Assembly: GCA_963831105.1 (NCBI GenBank)
Contig: CAWHOS010000003.1
Coordinates: 372,001-436,000, forward strand
DNA from: DATFQI01 sp963831105
GTDB taxonomy: Bacteria > Actinomycetota > Thermoleophilia > Solirubrobacterales > Solirubrobacteraceae
Length of the DNA: 64,000 nucleotides
Reading direction: 5' to 3'
This document shows positions 26,923 through 35,111 of the stretch, in pieces; position 1 is the first letter of the stretch, and each line of letters opens with the position of its first letter. A program made the position numbers and the translations under genes. The notes beneath the pieces were generated by a model that was given only the letters and a program-made list of their open reading frames with translations, had not been told where the DNA came from and did no database searches.

Positions 26923-28160
26923 GGAGCGGCAGTTCTAGCAGCGCGCCGCGGCTGCGGGGCGCGCGTGCGCGCGACCACGAGCGCGGCGCGCGCGAGCGCC
27001 CGCGGAGACAGCAGCGTGTGCGGGCGGACCTCGCGGCCGGCGAAGTCCGCGATCCGCCGCGCGGTGACGGGATCGTGCACCGCCGCCGCGAAGAGCAGCC
27101 GCTGCGGCGGCGCCATCGGGCGCCCGCGGGCGGCGTCCGCGGCCATCAGCGAGTGGCCCAGGAGCTCGCGGCGGTGACGGCGGCGGTAGGCACGCAACGC
27201 GCCGGGCAGCGCGCGCTCCCCGTGCAGGGCGGGCGAGACCGCCTGCGCCAGCCACTCCGCCGACTGGACCGCCCAGCCGCAGCCGACGGCGCCGACCGGG
27301 TCGGCGGCGAGCGCGGCGTCGCCGGCGAGCGCGAGCGCATGGCCGGTGGGCCGCCGCCACTCGTTCGTGAGGTCGAGCTTGCCGACGAGCGGCCCCGCGA
27401 GCCGCGACTCGGCGATCGGCGGCGCGTCCGGCAGCGCGCCGACGAACGCTCGCAGCTCGCCCTCGATGTCGCCCTTGAACGCCTTCGCGCGCTCCGTCCC
27501 GGGGAACGCCACGTAGAGCATCAGGCCGCCGTCGGTCGGCGTGGCGATGCCGATGTCGCGACCGAGGAACCAGATGTGCACGCTCGCGCCCGTGCCGAGC
27601 GGGGGACCCTCGAAGTAGCCCCAGTAGGCGAAGCGGGCGTTGGCGCTCGTGCGCGTCCGCACGCCCGCGAGGGAGGCGGTGCGCGATCCGCGGCCGTCGG
27701 CGCCGACGAGCAGCCGCGTGGTGAGCGCGGGGCCGCGGGAGAGCTCGACGCGGCGGCCGTCGGCGGCCGGCGCGGTGCCGGTGAGCGCATGGCCGAGCAT
27801 CAGCTCCACCCCCGGCGTCTCGGCCGCGCGGCGGCGCAGCAGCGGGTCGAGCTTCTCGCGCCGGATGCTCAGGGACGGACGCCGCTCGGCGCTCTCCGGC
27901 TCCCCGAACCAGCCGTACGGCGACCACACTCGCGCGTGCCCGCGCACGGCGCCCGCCGCCTCGAGCTCCTCCAGCACGCCGAGCCGCTCGAGCGCGGGGA
28001 CGGCGCTCGACTGGACGAAGTGGCCGCAGACGCGCTTGTAAGCCGCCGGGTCCGGGCGCTTGTCGACCAGCGCGACGCGGTGTCCGGCCCGGCCGAGGTG
28101 GATCGCGGTGGCGCAGCCGGCGAGCGAGGCGCCGACGACGACCGCATCGAAGTCCGGCAT
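26919..28160 (-). CDS. FAD-dependent oxidoreductase, geranylgeranyl-reductase-like
   Basis: A 413-residue flavoprotein of the PHBH/GGR fold. The N-terminal VVGASLAGCATAIHLGRAGHRVALVDKR is the dinucleotide site, RLLVGADGRGSRTA the DG motif, and HALALAGDAALAADPVGAVGCGWAVQSAEWLA the GD motif. VCGHFVQSSAVPALERLG resembles geranylgeranyl reductases and related monooxygenases. It is divergent from a PadR regulator across a perfect 23-bp palindrome that lies in front of both genes. Confidence 0.88.
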   Translation of the reverse strand: MPDFDAVVVGASLAGCATAIHLGRAGHRVALVDKRPDPAAYKRVCGHFVQSSAVPALERLGVLEELEAAGAVRGHARVWSPYGWFGEPESAERRPSLSIRREKLDPLLRRRAAETPGVELMLGHALTGTAPAADGRRVELSRGPALTTRLLVGADGRGSRTASLAGVRTRTSANARFAYWGYFEGPPLGTGASVHIWFLGRDIGIATPTDGGLMLYVAFPGTERAKAFKGDIEGELRAFVGALPDAPPIAESRLAGPLVGKLDLTNEWRRPTGHALALAGDAALAADPVGAVGCGWAVQSAEWLAQAVSPALHGERALPGALRAYRRRHRRELLGHSLMAADAARGRPMAPPQRLLFAAAVHDPVTARRIADFAGREVRPHTLLSPRALARAALVVARTRAPQPRRAARTAAP

Positions 28161-28184
28161 GACGCGACCTCGTTAGTCCGATCT

Positions 28185-28207
28185 GTACGGTACATGATGT
28201 ACCGTAC
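28185..28207. promoter_or_regulatory. Perfect 23-bp palindrome, candidate PadR operator
   Basis: GTACGGTACAT (28185-28195), central G, ATGTACCGTAC (28197-28207): an 11+1+11 perfect inverted repeat in the 55-bp gap between the flavin oxidoreductase (-) and padR-like gene (+). The inner ATGTAC resembles the ATGT/ACAT half-sites known for PadR proteins. It should let one regulator control both genes. Confidence 0.8.
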
Positions 28208-28215
28208 GCTTCGCG

Positions 28216-28758
28216 ATGGGCGAGCGCAAGGGCGAGATCCGGCTGACGTCGACCTCCTACGTGGTGCTCGGGATGCTCGAGTGGCTCGGGCCGAGCACGC
28301 CGTACCGGCTCAAGCGCGTGCTCGCGGATTCCGTCCAGGACTTCTTCCCCGTGCCGCACGCGAGCTTCTACGCCGAGCCCGCGCGGCTGGCCGCGGCGGG
28401 CTACCTCGACGAGCGGGTCGAGCGCGGGGGCCGGCGCCGGCGCACGTTCGCGCTCACCGGGCGCGGGCGGGAGGCGCTGCACGCGTGGCTGGAGGAGCCC
28501 GAGACGCGCTTCGGCGAGTTCCGCTTCCCGGGCATCCTGAAGATCTTCTTCGGCGCCGACCCCGCCGACTTCGCGGACGCGCAGGCACGCCACCACGGCG
28601 AGCTGGCGGAGGGCTTCGAGGCGGTCCGCGCGGCGGCCCGCCGCGGCGAGCTGGAGCTGACGGGAGGGCGGCGGGCGGTGCTCGAGACCGGGATCGAGCT
28701 CCATCGCTGGTGGGAGGCGCGCTGGCGAGAGCTCGAAAGCACGACGCTTCTAAAATGA
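28216..28758 (+). CDS. PadR-family transcriptional regulator
   Basis: A 180-residue regulator with the PadR winged helix (SYVVLGMLEWLGPSTPYRLKRVLADSVQDFFPVPHASFYAEPARLAAAGYL, then RRRRTFALTGRGREALHAWL) and a C-terminal helical dimerisation domain (FADAQARHHGELAEGFEAVRA). There is no clear ribosome site before ATG 28216, which starts nine bases after the palindrome, so the message may be nearly leaderless. It should repress itself and the divergent oxidoreductase-galE operon. Confidence 0.92.
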   Translation: MGERKGEIRLTSTSYVVLGMLEWLGPSTPYRLKRVLADSVQDFFPVPHASFYAEPARLAAAGYLDERVERGGRRRRTFALTGRGREALHAWLEEPETRFGEFRFPGILKIFFGADPADFADAQARHHGELAEGFEAVRAAARRGELELTGGRRAVLETGIELHRWWEARWRELESTTLLK

Positions 28759-28765
28759 AGAGGGC

Positions 28766-29665
28766 ATGCGCGCCCGCCTGACAGGGGTCGCGACGGCCCT
28801 CGCGCTGGCGACGCTCGCCGCGCCCGCCGCGTCGCAGGATCCGTCGACGCCGACCCCGTCCCCGACCGCGACGCCGACCCCGTCGGCGACGCCGACCCCT
28901 TCGCCGACTCCGACGCCGGAGGAGCAGGAGCGGGCGACGCGACGGCGCGACCGCAAGGCGAAGACCGTGCGCCGGATCTACCGCGACTTCGAGCGCGACG
29001 GGCGGATCGACGACTGCGACCACACGGAGCGCTCGCTCAAGCGGGCGCGGCGCTCGATCGAGGACTCCTACAACGAGGACTTCCCCGACTTCCGGGACGC
29101 GCTGACGGCGGCGATCGAGCGCCACAACGCGGGCCGCTGCGAGGAGCAGCAGCAGGAGCTCGAGGACCGCAACAGCGACCCCACGCCGACCGCGACGCCC
29201 GCGCCGGGCGGCGGTGGCGGCGGGTCCACGCCGGCGCCCGCGCCCGCGCCGGTCCCCGCGCCGCCGCCTCCCTCGACCAGCCCCGACTCGGGCGCGCTGC
29301 CGGACTTCGGCTCGGGCGGAGGGTCCGGCTCGGGCGGCGACGACGAGCCGATCGACCCGCTCCCGGAGGCCCCGGGCGAGGACGCGATCCCGGAGGGCAC
29401 GCCGTCGGCGACGCCGGGCGCCTCGCCGACCCCCACCCCGCCGCCGAAGCTGATCGTCACGCGCGCGGCCGCGAGCCCGAACATGTTCGTGCCGGGCGCG
29501 CTGCTCGCAGTCGCGCTGATCGGGCTGCTGATCGCCGCGCTGACCGCGCTCATGTCGAAGCGCTCGGAGCGGCTGGCCGGCGTCGGCCACGCGTGGCGCG
29601 AGGCCGCCTGGCGCACGTCTGGCGCATGGAGCGACTTCGGCGACTGGCTGCGCTCGCGACGTTAA
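28766..29665 (+). CDS. Secreted/anchored Thr-Pro-rich protein
   Basis: A 299-residue protein: signal peptide (about 1-24, ending AAPAASQ), a TPTPS-rich low-complexity stretch (26-52), a charged helical domain with two cysteines (about 55-130, RRIYRDFERDGRIDDCDHTERSL to HNAGRCEEQQ), a Gly/Pro/Ser linker, a TM segment (about 242-265, VPGALLAVALIGLLIAALTALM) and a basic cytoplasmic tail. It begins 7 bp after the padR-like gene. Likely a wall-spanning protein; function unknown. Confidence 0.82.
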   Translation: MRARLTGVATALALATLAAPAASQDPSTPTPSPTATPTPSATPTPSPTPTPEEQERATRRRDRKAKTVRRIYRDFERDGRIDDCDHTERSLKRARRSIEDSYNEDFPDFRDALTAAIERHNAGRCEEQQQELEDRNSDPTPTATPAPGGGGGGSTPAPAPAPVPAPPPPSTSPDSGALPDFGSGGGSGSGGDDEPIDPLPEAPGEDAIPEGTPSATPGASPTPTPPPKLIVTRAAASPNMFVPGALLAVALIGLLIAALTALMSKRSERLAGVGHAWREAAWRTSGAWSDFGDWLRSRR

Positions 29666-29779
29666 GCCGGAAGCAGCGGGGAGAGCGCTCCGTTCCGTCC
29701 GCCCCGGGGCGGAGCATGTCGAACCCGCCACACAGTCTTTTCGAGCCGCCGGAGGGCGGCATCATTAGGAGGCAGCACC

Positions 29780-32734
29780 ATGGAGCAGACGTCGCACACG
29801 ACCATCGAGAGCACACCGCGCAAGTCCGGTGAGGCACTGTCCGTGCGGCGGCTGTTCACGAAGCCGGGGGTCCACCCCTTCGACGAGATCGAGTGGGAGA
29901 TCCGCGACGCGCGGATCGGCCACGGCGATCGTGTCGCGTTCGAGCAGAAGGGCGTCGAGTTCCCGAAGAGCTGGTCGCAGAACTCGACCAACATCGTCGC
30001 CCAGAAGTACTTCCGCGGGCAGCTGGACTCGCCGACGCGCGAGCGCTCGGTCAAGCAGATGGTCGGGCGCGTCGCGGGGACGATCTCCGACTGGGGCCGC
30101 GAGCGCGGCTACTTCGCGTCCGTCGAGGACGGCGACACCTTCGAGGCGGAGCTGACCTACATCCTGCTCAACCAGCTCGCGGCGTTCAACTCGCCCGTCT
30201 GGTTCAACGTCGGCTTCGAGGAGCAGCCGCAGTGCTCGGCCTGCTTCATCCTCTCCGTCGAGGACGAGATGGAGTCGATCCTCGACTGGAACACGCGCGA
30301 GGGGCGGATCTTCCGCGGCGGCTCCGGCTCGGGCATCAACCTCTCCAAGATCCGCGGCTCGATGGAGCCGCTGGCCAAGGGCGGCACCGCCTCCGGGCCC
30401 GTGAGCTTCATGCGCGGGGCCGACTCCTGGGCCGGCACGATCAAGTCCGGCGGCAAGACGCGCCGCGCGGCGAAGATGGTCGTGCTGGACGTCGACCACC
30501 CCGACATCCGCGACTTCATCTGGTGCAAGGCGCGCGAGGAGGACAAGGCCGCCGCGCTGCGCGACGCCGGCTTCGACATGTCGATCGACGGCGACGGCTT
30601 CCAGTCGATCCAGTACCAGAACGCCAACAACTCGGTCCGCGTCACGGACGAGTTCATGCACGCGGTCGAGAACGACGAGGACTGGCACCTGATCGCGCGC
30701 ACGACGGGCGAGCCGGTCGGCGAGCCGGTCTCCGCCCGCGAGCTGATGCGCGAGATCTCCGAGGCCGCGTGGCGCTGCGCCGACCCGGGCGTGCAGTACG
30801 ACACGACGATCAACCAGTGGCACACGTCGCCGAACTCGGGCCGCATCAACGCGTCCAACCCGTGCTCGGAGTACATGCACGTCGACGACTCGGCCTGCAA
30901 CCTCGCGTCGCTGAACCTGATGAAGTTCCGCCGCCCGGACGGGTCGTTCGACACGGAGCGCTTCTCGCACGCCGTCGACATCGTCTTCCTGGCGCAGGAG
31001 ATCGTCGTCGGGCCGTCGAGCTACCCGACGAAGGAGATCGGCGAGAACGCCCGCGCGTTCCGCCAGCTCGGCCTCGGCTACGCCAACCTCGGCGCGTTCC
31101 TGATGGCCAACGGCTTCGCCTACGACTCCGACGAGGGTCGCGGCGCGGCGGCGGCGATCACGGCGCTGATGACGGGCCGCGGCTACCTGCAGTCGGCCAA
31201 GGTCGCGGCGGCGATCGGCCCGTACGACCGCTACGCCGAGAACCGCGAGGCGCACAACAACGTCATGCGGATGCACCGCGACGCGTCGTACGCGATCCCG
31301 GACGGCGCCTGCGTGGACAAGGACCTGCTGGCGGCCTCGCGCGAGACGTGGAACGAGGCGGTCGCGGCCGGCGAGATCTACGGCTACCGCAACGCGCAGG
31401 CCACGGTGCTCGCGCCCACGGGCACGATCTCGTTCCTGATGGACTGCGACACGACGGGCATCGAGCCCGACTTCTCGCTGGTCAAGTACAAGGAGCTGGT
31501 CGGCGGCGGCACGATGGTGATCGCCAACCGCACGGTGCCGATGGCGCTGCGCACGCTCGGCTACTCGGAGGACCAGGTCGCCCAGATCGAGGCCCACATC
31601 ACCGAGCACGGCACGATCGTGGACGCGCCGGGCCTGGCCGCCGAGCACCTGCCGGTGTTCGACGTGGCGGTCGGCGAGCGCGCGATCTCGCACGCGGGCC
31701 ACATCAAGATGATGGGCGCGGTCCAGCCGTTCCTGTCGGGCGCGATCTCCAAGACGGTCAACATGCCGCAGACGGCGACCGTCGAGGACATCGCGGAGGC
31801 CTACGTGCAGGCGTGGAAGCTCGGCGTCAAGGCGCTGGCGATCTACCGCGACGGGTCGAAGACCGCGCAGGCGCTGCGCACGGACGCGCAGGACGCGAAG
31901 CCCGCCGCCGTGTCCGCGACCGGCGAGGAGCTGTTCACGGCCGAGGAGGTCGAGGCGCGCGTCGCCGCGGCCGTCGAGGCGGCGGTGTCGGACGCGCTGG
32001 TGGCCGCCAAGGGCCAGGTCGGCCCGGCGCGCAACAAGATGCCGCGCGAGCGCCAGTCGATCACGCACAAGTTCTCGCTCGGCGGCCACGAGGGCTACAT
32101 CACGGCCGGCATGTACGAGGACGGCACGGTCGGGGAGATCTTCCTGACCGACATCGGCAAGGAGGGCTCGACCCTCCGCGGCATGATGAACTCGTTCGCG
32201 ACCGCGATCTCGATCGCGCTCCAGTACGGGGTGCCGCTGGACACGCTCGTGCGCAAGTTCGCCTACATGCGCTTCGAGCCGGAGGGGATCACCACCAACC
32301 CGGAGATCCCGTTCGCCAAGTCGATGCCCGACTACATCATGCGCTGGCTCGCGTCGCGCTTCCTGGACGCGGACACGCAGGAGGAGCTCGGCATCCTCAC
32401 CCCGGCGGTGCGCGCCAAGAAGACCGGCGAGGACCTCACGATCGGCGCCGACGGCGGCGGCTCGCGGCCGGCCAACGGCGGCGCCTCGGCGGCGTCGGTG
32501 GCGAAGGCCCCGACAGGCAGCGCCCCGGGCTCGACGTCCCCGGCCCCGCCGGCCGATCCGGCGCCGACTGCGCAGGCCCCGACCTCCGCGATGACGGGCA
32601 CCCCGCCCGTCGTCCCGGCGCGCCTGATGGGCCTGGACCTCGGCCCGGCCTGCCAGCAGTGCGGCGGGATGATGCAGCGCACGGGCTCGTGCTACACGTG
32701 CTCGAGCTGCGGCAACAACACGGGCTGCGGCTGA
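29780..32734 (+). CDS. nrdJ: Vitamin B12-dependent ribonucleotide reductase (class II)
   Basis: A 984-residue class II reductase making dNTPs with adenosylcobalamin. Signatures: NQLAAFNSPVWFNVGF, the substrate-site Cys in CSACFILSVEDEM, GGSGSGINLSKIRG, NPCSEYMHVDDSACNLASLNL (radical-site Cys and Glu), and VLAPTGTISFLMDCDTTGIEP. The end is CQQCGGMMQRTGSCYTCSSC, the zinc/redox tail of long NrdJ. TAGGAGG precedes ATG 29780. I looked for a B12 riboswitch in the 114-bp leader and found no B12 box. A hairpin terminator follows. Confidence 0.96.
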   Translation: MEQTSHTTIESTPRKSGEALSVRRLFTKPGVHPFDEIEWEIRDARIGHGDRVAFEQKGVEFPKSWSQNSTNIVAQKYFRGQLDSPTRERSVKQMVGRVAGTISDWGRERGYFASVEDGDTFEAELTYILLNQLAAFNSPVWFNVGFEEQPQCSACFILSVEDEMESILDWNTREGRIFRGGSGSGINLSKIRGSMEPLAKGGTASGPVSFMRGADSWAGTIKSGGKTRRAAKMVVLDVDHPDIRDFIWCKAREEDKAAALRDAGFDMSIDGDGFQSIQYQNANNSVRVTDEFMHAVENDEDWHLIARTTGEPVGEPVSARELMREISEAAWRCADPGVQYDTTINQWHTSPNSGRINASNPCSEYMHVDDSACNLASLNLMKFRRPDGSFDTERFSHAVDIVFLAQEIVVGPSSYPTKEIGENARAFRQLGLGYANLGAFLMANGFAYDSDEGRGAAAAITALMTGRGYLQSAKVAAAIGPYDRYAENREAHNNVMRMHRDASYAIPDGACVDKDLLAASRETWNEAVAAGEIYGYRNAQATVLAPTGTISFLMDCDTTGIEPDFSLVKYKELVGGGTMVIANRTVPMALRTLGYSEDQVAQIEAHITEHGTIVDAPGLAAEHLPVFDVAVGERAISHAGHIKMMGAVQPFLSGAISKTVNMPQTATVEDIAEAYVQAWKLGVKALAIYRDGSKTAQALRTDAQDAKPAAVSATGEELFTAEEVEARVAAAVEAAVSDALVAAKGQVGPARNKMPRERQSITHKFSLGGHEGYITAGMYEDGTVGEIFLTDIGKEGSTLRGMMNSFATAISIALQYGVPLDTLVRKFAYMRFEPEGITTNPEIPFAKSMPDYIMRWLASRFLDADTQEELGILTPAVRAKKTGEDLTIGADGGGSRPANGGASAASVAKAPTGSAPGSTSPAPPADPAPTAQAPTSAMTGTPPVVPARLMGLDLGPACQQCGGMMQRTGSCYTCSSCGNNTGCG

Positions 32735-32759
32735 TCCTCTCCCTCGTGTGACTCGATGG

Positions 32760-32779
32760 GGGCGCCTTGCGGGGCGCCC
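32760..32779 (+). terminator. Rho-independent terminator after nrdJ
   Basis: GGGCGCC (32760-32766), loop TTGCGG, GGCGCCC (32773-32779), followed by TTCGTCGTTGT. A perfect 7-bp GC stem 25 bp after the nrdJ stop. Confidence 0.75.
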
Positions 32780-33063
32780 TTCGTCGTTGTATGGGCGTTT
32801 GTGCGGACGGCTCGACGTCACGCGAGCCGCCATCGGACCCTCGGGCAGCTGACCTGGGGCGTACGCCACCCTCGTTGGGTCGTTTGTGGTGGGGGCAGCT
32901 ATCGGCAGGCGCCTGGGCCATCTGCTCCTTGGGCGTCGCGATCTTCGCCCTTCGGGTCCCGAGTAGCCGTACCGGTCGTCCGCCGGCGACTGTCGGCGGG
33001 CCCGGCTCAACGATCGCTGCTTCGCCTAAGGGCTCCCCGCTTCTTGCGTGTCAGAGTGAAGTG
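32780..33063. other. Non-coding stretch between nrdJ terminator and methyltransferase
   Basis: About 284 bp with no convincing gene: open frames here lack codon bias, ribosome sites and recognisable sequence. It probably carries the promoter of the methyltransferase gene, but I see no clear -35/-10 pair. Confidence 0.5.
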
Positions 33064-33843
33064 ATGCTTCGTTCTGTGGCCAAGGCGGTGCTTCCCGAGT
33101 CGGTCGCCATGTCGATCGCGCAGAAGATGAACGAGCGGGCGGATCGGCGGCGGGTGATCGATCTGGGTGGTGCTCGTGCGTTGCGTGAGGCTCCGGAGGA
33201 GGCGCTGCGCGATCCTGGGGAGCTTGCGGTGGTGCTTGCTCAGGGTGGGCTCAATGACGAGCACCTCGAGCAGTTCCCGGATCATCTGCATCCGTACTGC
33301 GGGCAGGGGCTTCGGCTTTGGCAGCTGCCGGATCAGTTCGCTCCGTACCTGATCGAGGTCGCTCGCCGCGGCGTGCGGCGGTACCTGGAGATCGGCGTGC
33401 GCCATGGCGGCAGCTTCACGGCGACGGTCGAGTACCTGGCCCGCATGGGTGAGCTCGAGGAGGCCGTCGCGGTGGACATCGACGCGGTGCCGTCGCTGCT
33501 GCCGTATCCGGTCGAGCAGCCGTCGGTGCGGCTGATGCAGGCCGACACGATGACCGACGCCTTCGCCGCCTGGGTGCAGCGCCACCCCGGCTTCGACCTC
33601 GCGTTCATCGACGGCCTGCACAGCTACGAGGGCTGCCGTCACGACTTCGAGACGCTGCGGCCGAAGGCCCGGATGATCGCGCTGCACGACATCACGAACC
33701 ACATCGAGCCGGAGGTCGGCCGGGTGTGGGTCGACCTCCGGCGCGAGTACGCGGACGAGTACGACTTCCTCGAGTTCACGGCGCAGTACGGCCTCAACGG
33801 CGCGCCGCCGAACATGGGCATCGGGCTCGCCGTCCGGCGCTAG
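33064..33843 (+). CDS. Class I SAM-dependent methyltransferase (Methyltransf_24 type)
   Basis: A 259-residue protein. YLEIGVRHGGSFTATVEYLA is the SAM-binding glycine motif I, AVAVDIDAVPSLLPYP the acidic loop, and LAFIDGLHSYEGCRHDFETLRPKARMIALHDI the Methyltransf_24 catalytic region. The substrate is not predictable; relatives modify sugars or natural products. The first 350 bp use many T-ending codons (GGT, CGT, GCT, CTT) unlike the neighbours, then usage returns to normal, hinting at transfer or a recombined 5' half. It overlaps the convergent hydrolase by 4 nt. Confidence 0.85.
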   Translation: MLRSVAKAVLPESVAMSIAQKMNERADRRRVIDLGGARALREAPEEALRDPGELAVVLAQGGLNDEHLEQFPDHLHPYCGQGLRLWQLPDQFAPYLIEVARRGVRRYLEIGVRHGGSFTATVEYLARMGELEEAVAVDIDAVPSLLPYPVEQPSVRLMQADTMTDAFAAWVQRHPGFDLAFIDGLHSYEGCRHDFETLRPKARMIALHDITNHIEPEVGRVWVDLRREYADEYDFLEFTAQYGLNGAPPNMGIGLAVRR

Positions 33844-35060
33844 CGGCCGGCTCCCAGCGCCGCGTCGAAGAAGCCGACCACGCGCCGCTCGTACTCGCGG
33901 GGGCGGGCGTCGATGCCGCCCATGTGGCGAGCCTCGGGGATCTCCCAGAGGGTGGCCCCGGCCGCCCTCGCGTAGCCGCGGTTGAGCGTCTCGCCGTTGC
34001 GGGAGTTGGGCGCGGCGATCAGCAGCAGCGGCTCGTCGACCTTCGCGGCGAGGTCCTGCAGGTCGGCCGGCGGGGCGTGGTCGCCCGAGATCGCGGTCGC
34101 GACCGTGCGGGCGCCCGACATCGCGGCCCCGATCGTCCACTTCTCGATCAAGGGGTGGTCGTGGTGCATGTCCTCGGCGATGCTGCGCGCCCCCGCGCCG
34201 TCGGAGACGACGGCGGCGAGGTCGTCGGTCTCGGCCGCGGTCTCGATCAGCAGCTCGCCGCCGACGGAGAGGCCGATCGCGCCGATCCGGCCCGGGTCCA
34301 CGTCGGCGCGGCGCTCGAGGTAGGCGGCCGCGGCCCGGACGTCGGCGTCGCCGCCCCAGCCCCAGGAGTTCGGCCGGCCCTCGCTGGCCCCCTCGCCGCG
34401 GCGGTCGAACAGCAGCACGCCGTAGCCGTGGCGGGCGAGCATGCGCGCGTGCTCCTGCGACTTCTTGCGCCCGGGGAAGGAGATGACCGCGGCGCCGTTG
34501 CGCGAGGGGATGTACCAGCCCTCGAGCTCGAGGCCGTCGGCGGTGGTGAAGCGGACGTCCTCGTGCGCGACGCCGAGACGGTCGGGCGGGACGACGGCGC
34601 GGGCGACCCGCGTCGTGACGTGGCCGTAGCCGAGCGAGCCGACGACCAGCATCCCGAGCACCGCGCCGAAGGCGACGAGGCCGCGGCGCGCGTAACGCCG
34701 GCGGCGCGTCCCGTCCGTGCGGCGGCTGCGCCAGAGGGTGGCGGCGCCGAGGCCGATCAGCAGGACGCCCGCGGGCAGGCACAGCAGGCCGGTGAAGTCG
34801 TCGCCGGTGGGCCCGACCTCACGGGCGTAGTAGAAGCCCTCGACGCCGGCGGCGATCCCGAGGACGCCGGCCGTCGCGGCGAGCGCGGCCCGCGCTCCGC
34901 CGCGCAGGCGTGGATACGCCCACGCCGCGAGGGCCAGCAGCGCGAGCGGGACGAGCCCGCTGAGGAGGTGGTCGACGGCCGAGGTGCCGGGCTCGGGCTG
35001 GAGGAAGTTGTCGTCGAGGACGTGGAGCGCGATCAGCGCGATGGGGATGAGGAAGACCAT
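33840..35060 (-). CDS. Membrane-anchored alpha/beta hydrolase
   Basis: A 406-residue protein. About four TM segments occupy residues 1-155 (PIALIALHVL, LVPLALLALAAWAY, LLCLPAGVLLIGLG, GLVAFGAVLGMLVVGSLGYG), then an alpha/beta-hydrolase fold: oxyanion region SFPGRKKSQEHARML, DRRGEGASEG, nucleophile elbow GLSVGGE, and the terminal His in ARHMGGID. It belongs to the BAAT/DUF-type serine hydrolases; substrate unknown. Confidence 0.85.
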   Translation of the reverse strand: MVFLIPIALIALHVLDDNFLQPEPGTSAVDHLLSGLVPLALLALAAWAYPRLRGGARAALAATAGVLGIAAGVEGFYYAREVGPTGDDFTGLLCLPAGVLLIGLGAATLWRSRRTDGTRRRRYARRGLVAFGAVLGMLVVGSLGYGHVTTRVARAVVPPDRLGVAHEDVRFTTADGLELEGWYIPSRNGAAVISFPGRKKSQEHARMLARHGYGVLLFDRRGEGASEGRPNSWGWGGDADVRAAAAYLERRADVDPGRIGAIGLSVGGELLIETAAETDDLAAVVSDGAGARSIAEDMHHDHPLIEKWTIGAAMSGARTVATAISGDHAPPADLQDLAAKVDEPLLLIAAPNSRNGETLNRGYARAAGATLWEIPEARHMGGIDARPREYERRVVGFFDAALGAGR

Positions 35061-35111
35061 GCCGCCAAGCGTCCAGGCACGCGGGCCCGGCGACGATGCG
35101 CCCTCCCGGCG

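Noticed and set aside
28840..28920. Possible CRISPR-like or tandem DNA repeat
   Set aside because: It is low-complexity coding sequence for a Thr-Pro-Ser linker, not spaced repeats.
29666..29779. Cobalamin riboswitch before nrdJ
   Set aside because: The 114-bp leader is too short and has no B12 box; only a small CCGGAGGGCGG-like stem is seen.
29765..33010. A 1081-codon open frame antisense to nrdJ
   Set aside because: Arg/Val/Leu/Asp-rich text with no domains; a by-product of high GC3 in nrdJ, which has complete family motifs on the other strand.
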